A stretch of 64,000 nt of DNA from RGIG5612 sp963589005 (GCA_963589005.1 CAVAJR010000009.1:1-64000); one strand, 5' to 3'. Positions 8,314 to 17,793 are shown, numbered from the stretch's first letter. A program made the numbers and translations. Notes: generated by a model not told the origin, from the letters alone.

Positions 8314-9471
8314 ATGAAGAAATTAATGGTAACTCTTCTTGCAGGTGTGATGGCAGTTTCAATGCTGACTTCAACAGCATTTGCAGCATCAGCAGAAGAT
8401 CAGGCAGCAGCTGATAATGTAGCAGCACTTATTGATGCTATCTATGTTCAGAGCAGAACTGACGAGACAGATGAGCAGTGCGCAGCTGCTAAGGAAGCAT
8501 GGGATGCCCTTACGGATGAGCAGAAGGAATTGGTTGAAGGTGAAAATGCAGACCCTGACTATTTCGGAAGAGATACAGGTGATGCTTCACTTGACGATGC
8601 AAGAAATCAGGACGAGATCGGTGAGAACGAGATTCTTGTTGTAAGTTTCGGAACTTCCTTCAATGACAGCCGTGTAGAGGATATCAAGGGTATTGAGGAT
8701 GCGATCCAGGCTGCATATCCGGATTGGTCAGTAAGAAGAGCATTCACAGCTCAGATCATCATCAACCATGTTGAAGCAAGAGACGGTGAAAACATCGACA
8801 ATATGACACAGGCTCTTGAGCGTGCAGTAAACAACGGCGTTAAGAACCTCGTTGTTCAGCCTACACATCTGATGCATGGAGCTGAATACGATGAAATGTG
8901 CGAAGCTATTGCTGAGTATGAAGATAAGTTCGAATCAGTTGCTATCGCAGAACCTCTGTTAGGCGAAGTTGGTACAGATGCAACAGTTATCAACGATGAC
9001 AAGAAGGCTGTTGCAGAGGATATTGTAGCTGCAGCACTGGAAGAAGGCGGATATGAGTCACTTGATGCAGCAGCAGAAGAAGGCGTTGCATTCGTATTCA
9101 TGGGACACGGAACATCACATGCTGCTAAGGTAAGCTACAGCCAGATGGCAACACAGATGTCAGAGCTGGGATACTCTAATGTATTCATCGGAACAGTTGA
9201 AGGTGAGCCGGAAGAGACATCATGCGAGGCTGTTATCGAAGCCGTTAAGGAAGCCGGATATACAACAGTTGTTCTTCGTCCTCTGATGGTTGTTGCAGGT
9301 GATCATGCTAATAATGATATGGCAGGCGATGATGATGACTCATGGAAGACCATGTTCACAGATGCCGGATTTACTGTACTTACACAGATCAGCGGTTTAG
9401 GAAGAATCGATGCTATTCAGCAGTTATATGTTGCTCATACAGCAGCTGCAATTGATTCTATTGCAAAATAA
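8314..9471 (+). CDS. cbiK: Secreted sirohydrochlorin cobaltochelatase (CbiK family)
   Basis: CbiK inserts cobalt into sirohydrochlorin, the first committed step of anaerobic cobalamin synthesis. The 385-residue product starts with a clear signal peptide (MKKLMVTLLAGVMAVSM, cleavage near AFA-AS), a helical, acidic extension to about residue 95, and then the chelatase: VVSFGTSF at its start and FMGHGTSH later, whose histidine is a metal ligand in CbiK/HemH-like enzymes. The usual cytoplasmic CbiK is about 260 residues without a signal peptide, so export is the oddity here; periplasmic CbiK forms are known in Desulfovibrio. I chose ATG 8314 because AGAGG lies 8 bases upstream. It is the first gene behind the riboswitch. 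Confidence 0.9.
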   Translation: MKKLMVTLLAGVMAVSMLTSTAFAASAEDQAAADNVAALIDAIYVQSRTDETDEQCAAAKEAWDALTDEQKELVEGENADPDYFGRDTGDASLDDARNQDEIGENEILVVSFGTSFNDSRVEDIKGIEDAIQAAYPDWSVRRAFTAQIIINHVEARDGENIDNMTQALERAVNNGVKNLVVQPTHLMHGAEYDEMCEAIAEYEDKFESVAIAEPLLGEVGTDATVINDDKKAVAEDIVAAALEEGGYESLDAAAEEGVAFVFMGHGTSHAAKVSYSQMATQMSELGYSNVFIGTVEGEPEETSCEAVIEAVKEAGYTTVVLRPLMVVAGDHANNDMAGDDDDSWKTMFTDAGFTVLTQISGLGRIDAIQQLYVAHTAAAIDSIAK

Positions 9472-9479
9472 ATAATATT

Positions 9480-9691
9480 ACTCCATAAAGGTGGAGTTGG
9501 GTTGGCACTGTCTGATTTCATTCAAGCAGTGCTGGCTTGTGACAAAAGTCCTGGACGGTAGATATGAATGAGCCGTGCATGCACGAGGGAATTCATATCT
9601 ATCGGACAGGCTAAACTACATGAGCAAGAAGAGCGATAGCTCGGATTGCGAATGTAGTTTGGATTGCGAGAGCACGAAGTGCGTAGCAATC
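9480..9691 (+). ncRNA. Series of five hairpins in the cbiK 3' region
   Basis: Five consecutive inverted repeats are visible: ACTCCA/TGGAGT (9480-9497); GCACTG/CAGTGC (9505-9532); TAGATATGAAT/ATTCATATCTA (9559-9601) with outer CCTG/CAGG and the self-complementary GTGCATGCAC in its loop; AAACTACAT/ATGTAGTTT (9613-9660) containing GAGC-GATA-GCTC; and GATTGC/GCAATC (9662-9691) containing GCAC/GTGC. No open frame of note is present. I recognise no RNA family. It may stabilise the cbiK mRNA, be a small RNA, or be a regulatory leader for the next gene. Confidence 0.55.
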
Positions 9692-9727
9692 AACTTATGT
9701 CATAAATGAAAAAAAGTGATCGCGACC

Positions 9728-9812
9728 CATGTCAGGACGGCGCAGCACCTGCGAGAAAACAGTCGGCGAAGGTGTTTTCGAGCAGTGAGCTGCACGCCGA
9801 GGTTCAGGGCAT
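9728..9812 (-). repeat. Family A palindromic repeat, copy 2 (inverted)
   Basis: Read on the minus strand this matches the other family A copies (CCTGAACCTCGGCGTGCAGC, CTCGAAAACACCTTCGCC, ... GCGCCGTCCTGACAT). Its terminal bases are more diverged (ATGCCC / GACAT). It fills the gap before the next gene. Confidence 0.8.
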
Positions 9813-9871
9813 GCACAATCAGATGCAGCATTAAAGAGACTTTATTGATATTGAATGCAAAGGAGAAGATT

Positions 9872-10687
9872 ATGAAGAGAGTTCTTACAGCAGCTATGGC
9901 AGTGATTATGTCAGCAGCAATGCTTATGCCATGCATGGCAGCAGAAGAGAGTACAGCTGATACGCTGGCAGATGGAATTTATACGGTTGAATTTGACACA
10001 GACAGTTCTATGTTCCATGTAAATGAAACTGATGACGGTAAGGGCATCATGGTTGTTGATGATGGTGAGATGACTGTTCATGTAAGTCTCGCAGGAACCG
10101 GAATCATTAATCTCTATGTGGGACTGGCAGCAGATGCCAGGGAAGCCGGCGAGAAGGAATTATTGCAATATACAACTGACAGAGTTACATACAGTGACGG
10201 AATGACAGAGGAAGTATATGGCTTCAATATTCCTGTACCTGTTCTGGATGAAGAATATGATGTAGCAATTTTTGGCAAAAAAAGTCAGACATGGAATGAT
10301 CACAAGGTATCAGTTTCTGACCCTCAGCCGTATGCCGATGCTGTTTCAGTATCAGATTTAGGACTTGAAGACGGTATCTATAGAGCTGAACTTATATTTG
10401 TCGGCGGCTCAGGCAAGGCTTATATACAGTCTCCATGTGAATTAGAGATAGCTGATGGCGCAGCATATGCAACCATTCAATGGAGCAGCGAGAAATATGA
10501 CTATATGTTAGTCGGCGGTGAAAAATATCTTGCGCAATCTACAGAGGGAGGCTCAACATTTAAAATCCCTGTAGAGTCATTTAACTCATTATTAGAAGTA
10601 GTAGGCGATACAACAGCTATGAGCGAGCCGCGCGAGATCGAATATACATTAGTATTCCTGGCAGACAGTATCGAGGCCGCAGAATAA
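9872..10687 (+). CDS. Secreted NEAT-like surface protein of the cobalamin operon
   Basis: The 271-residue protein begins with a signal peptide (residues 1-23, ending AMA-AE). Two repeats of a beta-rich domain follow, about 28-140 and 155-265, each opening with a GIY motif and containing VSVSD or EIEYT strands. They resemble NEAT-type or iron transport-associated domains that bind haem and other tetrapyrroles on Gram-positive surfaces. The second domain is clearly related to one in the protein at 11458 (shared pattern: GGxGK, DGxAYA, SSxKY, IPVE, TTAMS, EIEYT). In this operon a role in capturing cobalt, a corrinoid or a tetrapyrrole is plausible but inferred. AGGAGA lies before ATG 9872. The open frame extends upstream through a family A repeat and is not used. 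Confidence 0.72.
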   Translation: MKRVLTAAMAVIMSAAMLMPCMAAEESTADTLADGIYTVEFDTDSSMFHVNETDDGKGIMVVDDGEMTVHVSLAGTGIINLYVGLAADAREAGEKELLQYTTDRVTYSDGMTEEVYGFNIPVPVLDEEYDVAIFGKKSQTWNDHKVSVSDPQPYADAVSVSDLGLEDGIYRAELIFVGGSGKAYIQSPCELEIADGAAYATIQWSSEKYDYMLVGGEKYLAQSTEGGSTFKIPVESFNSLLEVVGDTTAMSEPREIEYTLVFLADSIEAAE

Positions 10688-10754
10688 GCTGCGGTGTGTC
10701 AGAAAGACGCTGGGGACACGAGGATTATACAATATACAAAAACACTATTTGCGT

Positions 10755-11456
10755 ATGATGAATTATAAGAGAGGAATCTTGTACGGAGTCGGAATAGGAC
10801 CGGGAGATCCGGATCTGCTGACAATAAAGGCAATAAAGATCTTAAACGATGCTGATGTTATAGTTTTCCCGGGCGAAGTGCCTGAGAAAACTGTAGCATG
10901 GAGCATTATACATTCGGTCGTAAATCTGGATGGCAAGGAACTGGCTGGAATTTCTTTTCCTATGACTAAGGACAGAATCGTTCTGGAGGAAAGCCATAAA
11001 CATGGAGCTGAATGTATAAAACAATACCTGGACAATGGCTTAAATGTCGCATTTGTGACTCTGGGTGATCCTTCGGTATATTCGACATTTACATATGTTA
11101 ATAAGATTCTAAAGGAAGATGGATATGATACTGAGGTAATACCAGGCATACCATCTTTTTGTGCAGCTGCAGCAAGAATAAATGAGCCGCTGGGAGAAGA
11201 ACACGAGCAGATCCATATTATTCCGTCATCATATGACATAGATGAAGCATTGTCGTTGAAGGGTACCAAGGTGCTGATGAAAGCGGGCAAGAAGATAGGA
11301 CAGGTCGTTGATGATGTGAATAAAAGAGGCCTTAAGATGATCCTTACTGAGAACCTGGGCATGACCGATGAAAAGATTATCTATGATCCGCCCGCAGATA
11401 TAGAGGCAGGATACTATACATTGATCATTGTTAAGGATAACCAAGAGGTGAGATAA
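10755..11456 (+). CDS. cbiL: Cobalt-precorrin-2 C20-methyltransferase
   Basis: CbiL adds a methyl group from S-adenosylmethionine to C20 of cobalt-factor II/precorrin-2. Seen in the 233-residue product: the SAM-uroporphyrin methylase opening (GVGIGPGDPDLLTIKA), the LGDPSVYSTFTY motif typical of the C20 enzyme, and PGIPSFCAAAARI. Length is normal. The start is either ATG 10755 or the adjacent ATG 10758; no strong ribosome site is seen. It is followed by a GTG-started gene only 1 bp after its stop. Confidence 0.93.
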   Translation: MMNYKRGILYGVGIGPGDPDLLTIKAIKILNDADVIVFPGEVPEKTVAWSIIHSVVNLDGKELAGISFPMTKDRIVLEESHKHGAECIKQYLDNGLNVAFVTLGDPSVYSTFTYVNKILKEDGYDTEVIPGIPSFCAAAARINEPLGEEHEQIHIIPSSYDIDEALSLKGTKVLMKAGKKIGQVVDDVNKRGLKMILTENLGMTDEKIIYDPPADIEAGYYTLIIVKDNQEVR

Positions 11457-11457
11457 A

Positions 11458-12633
11458 GTGACTGTAAAAATCAAAAAAACTATGCTTATATCTGTAACAG
11501 CTGTGATGATAGCCGGCATGGCAGTGCCTGCGGCAGCAAATGATTGCATTTTATCACAGGCAGAGCAGAAGGTAATTGCTGTTTCCACGGATAATATGTC
11601 CTCTGATATACAGGAGGAAGCTGCTTCAGACGGCACAACAGCTGTGATTGATAATTCCACTATATTGCCTGATGGTTTGTATACTCCGGATAGCTTTTTA
11701 TTTTCAGGCGGCACAGGCAAGGTTAATATAGCATGTCCGTCCGTAAGGGTAAAAGATGGGCAGGCTTATGCCCAGATCAGATTTTCAAGCAGCAAATACG
11801 GATATGTAAAAGCAAATGCTGAGACATATTATCCGATATCAACTGATGATGGATCATTATTCGAGATCCCGGTAGAGCTTAACAAGAATAATAAAATACT
11901 TGGCATGACAACAGCCATGTCGTCAGCCCATGAGATAGAGTATACAATATATGTATATATTGATGATGCCAATGCTGATGATTCGAAGGTTGAATCTAGT
12001 GAGACAGGTGGTAAGACCGTCAGCAATAATGCTGCACCTGCGATTATCGGACTTACAGCATCGAACAAGGACTGCATAAGTACACCATATCTTAAGATGT
12101 ATTATTATGAGGACGATATTGTATATGCCGAAATAGATATTTCGGACACCGACGCACTTGCAGAAATGGCAAATGGTCTGGAGGACGACAGCGCTGAGGC
12201 AGGCCTCTATCAAAATGAAACATTGAAATATCTCATAGTTCCTGAAGGCGTACAGATTCCGGCAGGTCTTGAAAAGGAAATGATCATTATTAATCTTCCT
12301 AAGGAACATATCTATGTACAGTCAGATGAAGCTGAGGATATTCTTAAAACTTTAAATGCAGACAGTTTATCAGATAATACAGAAGGGACGTACGAAGAGC
12401 CTGATTATAAAAGCATGATAAAAAGCTCTATTGATCTTGCAGTTATATCATCAGAGTTTTTGAAATCGTCAGAGGATAGTACATCATCTGAAACAAGTGC
12501 ATTATACAATACATTCACAGACAGAATGCAGACCCTGGGAATACCGGTTATAATTGACAGGATGGCTGATGCAGTTAATGAGGCGGACAAGGAAGCATGG
12601 AGAATATTCTACAGACATATTTTCGAAAACTGA
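11458..12633 (+). CDS. Secreted NEAT-like domain fused to a truncated binding-protein lobe
   Basis: The 391-residue product starts at GTG 11458 (GAGGTGAG upstream) with a signal peptide to about residue 23. Residues 60-160 are the same NEAT-like domain as in the protein at 9872. Residues 195-391 resemble the N-terminal lobe of the cobalamin/metal binding protein encoded next (12774): IVPEGVQIPAGLEKEMIIINLPKE parallels IPEGEDVPAGAEDMIVLQKPLD, and LGIPVIIDR parallels LGIPVLVDR. The homology stops at EAWRIFYRHIFEN, where the neighbour continues through its hinge helix and second lobe. The chain ends 22 bp before a family A repeat. It is either a lone-lobe surface protein or a degraded duplicate. 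Confidence 0.65.
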   Translation: MTVKIKKTMLISVTAVMIAGMAVPAAANDCILSQAEQKVIAVSTDNMSSDIQEEAASDGTTAVIDNSTILPDGLYTPDSFLFSGGTGKVNIACPSVRVKDGQAYAQIRFSSSKYGYVKANAETYYPISTDDGSLFEIPVELNKNNKILGMTTAMSSAHEIEYTIYVYIDDANADDSKVESSETGGKTVSNNAAPAIIGLTASNKDCISTPYLKMYYYEDDIVYAEIDISDTDALAEMANGLEDDSAEAGLYQNETLKYLIVPEGVQIPAGLEKEMIIINLPKEHIYVQSDEAEDILKTLNADSLSDNTEGTYEEPDYKSMIKSSIDLAVISSEFLKSSEDSTSSETSALYNTFTDRMQTLGIPVIIDRMADAVNEADKEAWRIFYRHIFEN

Positions 12634-12654
12634 TGACAATTATTATGTGACTGC

Positions 12655-12738
12655 GTGCCATGAACCTCGTCGTGCAGTCCGCTGCTCGAAAACGCCTGCG
12701 CAGACTGCTTTCACGCAGGTATTGCGCTGTCCCGGCAC
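12655..12738 (+). repeat. Family A palindromic repeat, copy 3
   Basis: An 84-bp copy from GTGCCATGAACC to CCCGGCAC, more diverged inside than the others. It lies between the truncated-lobe gene and the full binding-protein gene. Confidence 0.82.
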
Positions 12739-12773
12739 GATGACATTTATAAAGTAATGCATGGAGATTACAG

Positions 12774-13925
12774 ATGAGATCACAGATTAAGAGAATAATA
12801 TTCATATTGCTGTTGGTGATAATGATTTTTCCGGTTCTGACATTTGCAAATGAGGCAAATGTACCGGAATCACTGACTGCAGCTCCGATGTTGGAAGGAC
12901 ATGAATTTATCAGTGAAACAGAGCTTTTGTATGCTGAGAATTTCGACATATATAATTACGAAGACGGATATTCTGTAATAGATGTTCCGGGCAGCGGCAC
13001 ATATATTGTTATTCCGGAGGGTGAAGATGTGCCTGCAGGAGCTGAGGATATGATCGTGCTTCAAAAGCCGCTGGATAAAATATATCTTGCGGCAAGTTCG
13101 GCCATGTCATTATTCAGCGAGATGGGGGCAGTTGATCATATAAGGCTCTCCGGGCTTACTGAATCGGCCTGGTACATTAATGATGCAGTTGAGGCGATGA
13201 AGTCAGGAAATATGATCTATGCAGGCAAATACAGCGAGCCGGATTATGAACTTCTGATAGGCGAGGATTGTGACTTAGCAATAGAATCAACTATGATATT
13301 TCATACTCCTAAGGTTAAGGAAATGATAGAAGACCTGGGCATACCGGTACTGGTTGACAGGTCAAGCTATGAGACACATCCTCTTGGAAGGACTGAATGG
13401 ATCAAACTCTATGCAGTGCTTGCGGACAAACAGGAGGAGGCAGAAGCCTTCTTTAATGAACAGGCACAGGTTATAGAGGAGCTGGAAGGAACAGAAAATA
13501 CAGGCAAAACGGTTGCTTTCTTCTATATAAATACTGATGGTTCTGTAGTTATAAGAAGCCCGGAGGATTATATTCCTAAGATGATCGAGATAGGCGGCGG
13601 AGTATATGCCTTTTCAGATATACAGACCACCGGAAGTGCCACTTCATTTTCTATAACAATGGAAGAATTCTATGCAACAGCATGCAATACGGACTATTTG
13701 ATTTATAACGGTTCTATTGAAGGCGAAATAACAGGTATTGATGAGCTCATACAGATGGATCCATTATTTGCCGATATGAAGGCGGTTCTGGAAGGAAATG
13801 TTTGGACTGTAGGAAAGGAATTCTATCAGTCTACAGGCATAGTAGGACAGCTGATAAGGGATGTGAACCTGATGCTGTCCGGCGCAGATGGCAGCAGGAT
13901 GACATTTTTAAGAAAAGTAAGTTAA
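12774..13925 (+). CDS. ABC transporter substrate-binding protein, cobalamin/cobalt type
   Basis: The 383-residue protein has a signal sequence (RIIFILLLVIMIFPVLTFA) without an evident lipobox. A class III (BtuF/FepB-like) binding-protein fold follows: two lobes joined by a long helix, with conserved pieces LSGLTESAWYI, DLAIESTMIFHTPKVKEMIEDLGIPVLVDRS and a second-lobe IGGGVYAFSD. It probably delivers a corrinoid or chelated cobalt to the permease and ATPase encoded next. GGAG lies 8 bases before the ATG. Ligand identity is inferred only from the operon. Confidence 0.82.
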   Translation: MRSQIKRIIFILLLVIMIFPVLTFANEANVPESLTAAPMLEGHEFISETELLYAENFDIYNYEDGYSVIDVPGSGTYIVIPEGEDVPAGAEDMIVLQKPLDKIYLAASSAMSLFSEMGAVDHIRLSGLTESAWYINDAVEAMKSGNMIYAGKYSEPDYELLIGEDCDLAIESTMIFHTPKVKEMIEDLGIPVLVDRSSYETHPLGRTEWIKLYAVLADKQEEAEAFFNEQAQVIEELEGTENTGKTVAFFYINTDGSVVIRSPEDYIPKMIEIGGGVYAFSDIQTTGSATSFSITMEEFYATACNTDYLIYNGSIEGEITGIDELIQMDPLFADMKAVLEGNVWTVGKEFYQSTGIVGQLIRDVNLMLSGADGSRMTFLRKVS

Positions 13926-13935
13926 TTGATATTTT

Positions 13936-14991
13936 ATGGATAATAATGCTTATAATTCTTTGTTTGCCAGGGAAAATGCCAGACGAAGATTAAGATATAC
14001 AATAGTGATCGCAGCTCTGGCAGCAGCATTTATCGTAATTGTGGTGCTGAATATTAATACAGGAAGTACGAAGATCGCGATTTCTGATATCTTCAGGATT
14101 ATTTTCACGGGGCAGGGAGAGACAAGTCAGGTCAATATTATATGGAAAATAAGACTTCCCCGTATATTTATGGCAGCTATTCTGGGAGGAGCGTTATCCC
14201 TGTCCGGCTTTTTGCTGCAGACCTTCTTCGAAAATCCCATAGCAGGACCATTTGTCCTCGGAATATCTTCGGGTGCGAAGATGATGGTTGCGCTTGCAAT
14301 GATATATTTCATGCAAATATATACATCAGTGTCATCCTATGTGCTGATAATTGCAGCGTTCATAGGAGCACTTCTATCTATAGGATTTGTTTTGCTTTTT
14401 TCTAAGCGTATCCGTAATATGGCGACATTGCTGGTAGCAGGAATTATGATAGGTTATATATGTTCTGCCATTACGGATTTTATTGTTACATTTGCAGCAG
14501 ATTCTGATATTGTAAACCTGCATAATTGGTCGAAGGGAAGTTTTTCAGGTATGAACTGGAGCAATGTGCAGGTTGCGGCAATTGTGATCGGAATTTCATT
14601 TGTGCTGTGCTTCTTTCTGGCCAAACCGATAGGGGCATATCAATTAGGCGAATCCTATGCTCAGAGTATGGGCGTTAATATCAAGCTGTTCAGAGTAGTA
14701 TTGATCCTGCTTTCCAGCATACTTGCAGCTACAGTCACAGCATTTGCAGGCCCTATATCCTTCGTCGGAATTGCAGTTCCCTTTTTGATCAAAAGATGCC
14801 TTAATACGTCAAAACCGCTGATCGTTATACCGACAACATTTCTGGGCGGTGCAGTATTTTGTATGATCAGTGATCTTATTGCAAGGACAGCATTCTCACC
14901 GACGGAACTGAACATAAGCACTGTTACATCAATATTCGGAGCACCGGTAGTTATATTCATGATGCTTAAGAGAGCTGGCAGGAGAAAGTAG
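13936..14991 (+). CDS. btuC: BtuC/FecCD-type ABC permease
   Basis: The 351-residue membrane protein has about ten hydrophobic segments and the FecCD family motifs: WKIRLPRIFMAAILGGALSLSG near the start, NPIAGPFVLGISSGAKM, and the late AGPISFVGIAVPFLIK loop that contacts the ATPase. It should form the channel of a cobalamin or corrinoid importer with the genes on either side. It starts 10 bp after the binding-protein stop; no strong ribosome site is visible. Confidence 0.9.
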   Translation: MDNNAYNSLFARENARRRLRYTIVIAALAAAFIVIVVLNINTGSTKIAISDIFRIIFTGQGETSQVNIIWKIRLPRIFMAAILGGALSLSGFLLQTFFENPIAGPFVLGISSGAKMMVALAMIYFMQIYTSVSSYVLIIAAFIGALLSIGFVLLFSKRIRNMATLLVAGIMIGYICSAITDFIVTFAADSDIVNLHNWSKGSFSGMNWSNVQVAAIVIGISFVLCFFLAKPIGAYQLGESYAQSMGVNIKLFRVVLILLSSILAATVTAFAGPISFVGIAVPFLIKRCLNTSKPLIVIPTTFLGGAVFCMISDLIARTAFSPTELNISTVTSIFGAPVVIFMMLKRAGRRK

Positions 14992-15000
14992 GAGATATAC

Positions 15001-16122
15001 ATGGCTCAGCCTTATGTGCAATTCAATAATCTGACTGTTGGATATAACAAGGTTCCTGTTGTATCTAACATGAATCTTGAGATAAATAAGGGCGAAATAG
15101 TTGCTTTGATCGGTCCGAATGGCGCCGGCAAATCAACTATTCTTAAGAGCATGTCAAGAACTCTTGATGTAATAAGCGGGCAGATATATATAAACGGCAG
15201 AAAATTAGGTGAATATTCGTATAAAGAACTGTCTAAGAAAATGGCAGTGATCCTTACTGATAAGATCAAGTCTGAATTGCTTACCTGCCGTGATATAGTA
15301 TCAACCGGAAGGTATCCCTATACCGGACGGTTGGGGCTGCTCACAGCGGAAGATGAGAAAATCGTAACAGATGCTATGCAGTCGGTAAATGCATTGGAAC
15401 TATCGGAATGTGATTTTAATGAAATAAGCGATGGGCAGAAGCAGCGTGTGCTGCTGGCAAGGGCGATTGCTCAGGAGCCTGAGATAATCCTTCTGGATGA
15501 GCCCACATCCTTTCTGGATATAAGATACAAGCTGGAGCTTTTGTCAATCCTTACACGAATGGCGCATGAGAAGAAGATTACAGTAGTTACGTCACTTCAT
15601 GAGATAGATCTGGCGGAAAAGGCAGCAGATAAGATCGTTACGATAAAGGGACAGGAAGTATTTGCCTGCGGTACAGCTGAGCAGGTATTCCGGGAGGAGA
15701 ATATAAGAAGCCTTTATGAAATCGATAAAGGATATTTTGACCCGTTAATGGGAAACATTGAGCTTCAGAAGCCCGCCGGAGATAAGCCAATAGCATTCGT
15801 AATATCCGGTCATGGAACGGGTATTCCTATATATAGAAAGCTTCAGAAAAAAAATATAGCATTTTCCACGGGAGTATTCTCCGAAGGAGATATAGACTAC
15901 AGACTTGCAAGATTATATGCAGTTGAGACGATCACAACTGAGGAATTGAAGGGCAAGGATTGCGCAGCTGTATGTAAACCGATCATGAAGTCTTGCGAAT
16001 ATATAATAGATGCAGGCGCTGATACCCTGCAGGCAGATATGTTAAGGCACATGGCAGCCGGAGAGGGAAGGACATTGATACCTGCTGAGAAGTTAGACAG
16101 CGTATTATCCGGGTTTGCGTAG
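15001..16122 (+). CDS. btuD: BtuD-type ABC ATPase with extra C-terminal domain
   Basis: Residues 1-255 are an iron/B12-class importer ATPase: Walker A GPNGAGKST, signature ISDGQKQRVLLARA (D in place of the usual second G of SGGQ), Walker B IILLDEPTSFLDI, H-loop SLHEIDLAE. Residues about 258-373 are an added domain with VISGHGTGIPIYRKLQ and a closing helix-rich part. Similar extensions occur in clostridial B12-operon ATPases; I do not know their role, and a Rossmann-like regulatory fold is possible. GTAGGAGA precedes the ATG. It completes the BtuF-C-D set. Confidence 0.9.
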   Translation: MAQPYVQFNNLTVGYNKVPVVSNMNLEINKGEIVALIGPNGAGKSTILKSMSRTLDVISGQIYINGRKLGEYSYKELSKKMAVILTDKIKSELLTCRDIVSTGRYPYTGRLGLLTAEDEKIVTDAMQSVNALELSECDFNEISDGQKQRVLLARAIAQEPEIILLDEPTSFLDIRYKLELLSILTRMAHEKKITVVTSLHEIDLAEKAADKIVTIKGQEVFACGTAEQVFREENIRSLYEIDKGYFDPLMGNIELQKPAGDKPIAFVISGHGTGIPIYRKLQKKNIAFSTGVFSEGDIDYRLARLYAVETITTEELKGKDCAAVCKPIMKSCEYIIDAGADTLQADMLRHMAAGEGRTLIPAEKLDSVLSGFA

Positions 16123-16237
16123 GGGCATATGAGAATTATGCGGATATCTGGAAACATGAAATCACAGCAAGGATGAGGAAATGGATCTGGAACAGTTTCA
16201 ATCATTTTATACTGATGCATGAGATGGGGACAATAAA

Positions 16238-17719
16238 ATGACAGCAAATATCCCGAGAGTCCTTCTGGCAGGGACAAATAGTGGCTGCGGCAAGACTACA
16301 GTCACATGTGCATTGCTTAAGGCCCTGGTAAACAGAAAATTAAATACAGTATCATTCAAGTGCGGACCGGATTATATAGATCCTATGTTCCATAGCAGTA
16401 TAACAGGCTCCGTATGCGGCAATCTGGATTCATTCTTCTTCGATAAAAATATGCTTAAATACCTTCTGGCTGAGGATTCCGAGGGAAGTGATATCAGTAT
16501 CATAGAAGGTGTAATGGGATATTATGACGGATTGGAATTAAGATCCTTCAAGGCCAGCACCTATGAGATCGCAGTGTTAACTGATACGCCAGCCATTCTG
16601 GTCATTGGAGCCAGAGGGGCGTCGCTGTCTGTACTGGCAATTATAGAAGGCTTTCTTAATTTCAGTAAAAATGCAGACAGTAATATCCGTGGGGTAATAT
16701 TAAATCAATGCACGCAGATGACATATAAGATTCTCGCAGATGAGATAATAAGAAGATTCGGCGGCAGGATAAAACCGCTTGGGTTTATGCCTGTGATGCC
16801 GGACTGTTCATTAGAAAGCAGGCATCTGGGACTTATTACAGCAGCCGAGGTTACAGACCTTAATGAAAAACTCCAAAGGCTCGCTGAACAGGCAGAAAGA
16901 TCAATAGATATTGATGGCATGATAGACATGGCAAGAAGTGCGAAAGATCTGGAGTTCGAAAATGCCTGCGAATCGGCAATAACCTTGGGGGAGGGAGTCG
17001 CAACAGTACATGAAATTGCAACAACTTCTAAGAAAGAAGTAACAGAACTGTCAGCTGCAGATGAGGCTGGAGAAACAGCAGCAGTACAGAAACAAAATGA
17101 TAATATTCCCGGCGTAAGGGTTGCAATAGCACGAGACAGAGCATTCTGCTTTTATTATGAGGACAGCCTGAGACTTTTAGAGAGGATGGGTGCAGAACTT
17201 GTGCCATTCAGTCCGCTTGATGATGAGCATCTTCCGCCTGACATACATGGGCTGTATCTGGGGGGAGGATATCCAGAGCTTTATGCAGAGAAGTTAAGCC
17301 AAAATAAGACAATGCTTGAGGATATCAGAGCTGCGCTTTATGATAAACTGCCATGTATTGCAGAATGCGGAGGCTTTATGTATCTGACTGAGAGAATAGC
17401 GGATCATCCCATGGTGGGATTTCTTAACGGCAGCTGCTATGATACAGGCAAGTTAAGCCGATTCGGATATATTAATATTACAGCTGAACATGATGGTTTA
17501 TTGTGTAAACGCGGGCAGAGCATTGCAGCGCATGAATTTCATCACTGGGATTGTGATAATACAGGAGACTCTTTTAAGGCAGTTAAGTTATCGGGAAAGA
17601 CATGGAATGCAATAGTAATGACCGACAGCCTATATGCCGGATATCCGCATTTTCACTTCTGTGCCAATCCGAAATTTGCACGGAATTTCTATAATGCCTG
17701 CAGCCATTACACAAAATAG
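16238..17719 (+). CDS. cbiA: Cobyrinate a,c-diamide synthase
   Basis: CbiA amidates the a and c side chains of cobyrinate using glutamine and ATP. The 493-residue protein has the N-terminal P-loop-type synthetase (GTNSGCGKTTVTCALL) and a C-terminal class I glutamine amidotransferase with nucleophile in AECGGFMYL and His in AAHEFHHWD. An Ala/Glu-rich linker (about 250-285) makes it slightly longer than usual. A 115-bp gap precedes it in which I see nothing notable. GAGATGGGG lies before the ATG. Confidence 0.95.
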   Translation: MTANIPRVLLAGTNSGCGKTTVTCALLKALVNRKLNTVSFKCGPDYIDPMFHSSITGSVCGNLDSFFFDKNMLKYLLAEDSEGSDISIIEGVMGYYDGLELRSFKASTYEIAVLTDTPAILVIGARGASLSVLAIIEGFLNFSKNADSNIRGVILNQCTQMTYKILADEIIRRFGGRIKPLGFMPVMPDCSLESRHLGLITAAEVTDLNEKLQRLAEQAERSIDIDGMIDMARSAKDLEFENACESAITLGEGVATVHEIATTSKKEVTELSAADEAGETAAVQKQNDNIPGVRVAIARDRAFCFYYEDSLRLLERMGAELVPFSPLDDEHLPPDIHGLYLGGGYPELYAEKLSQNKTMLEDIRAALYDKLPCIAECGGFMYLTERIADHPMVGFLNGSCYDTGKLSRFGYINITAEHDGLLCKRGQSIAAHEFHHWDCDNTGDSFKAVKLSGKTWNAIVMTDSLYAGYPHFHFCANPKFARNFYNACSHYTK

Positions 17720-17793
17720 TAATAACATTTGCAGGAGTGGTGTAAGCACATAACAGCATTTTCACTAGTAACGGAAACCAAATTAGATTGATC

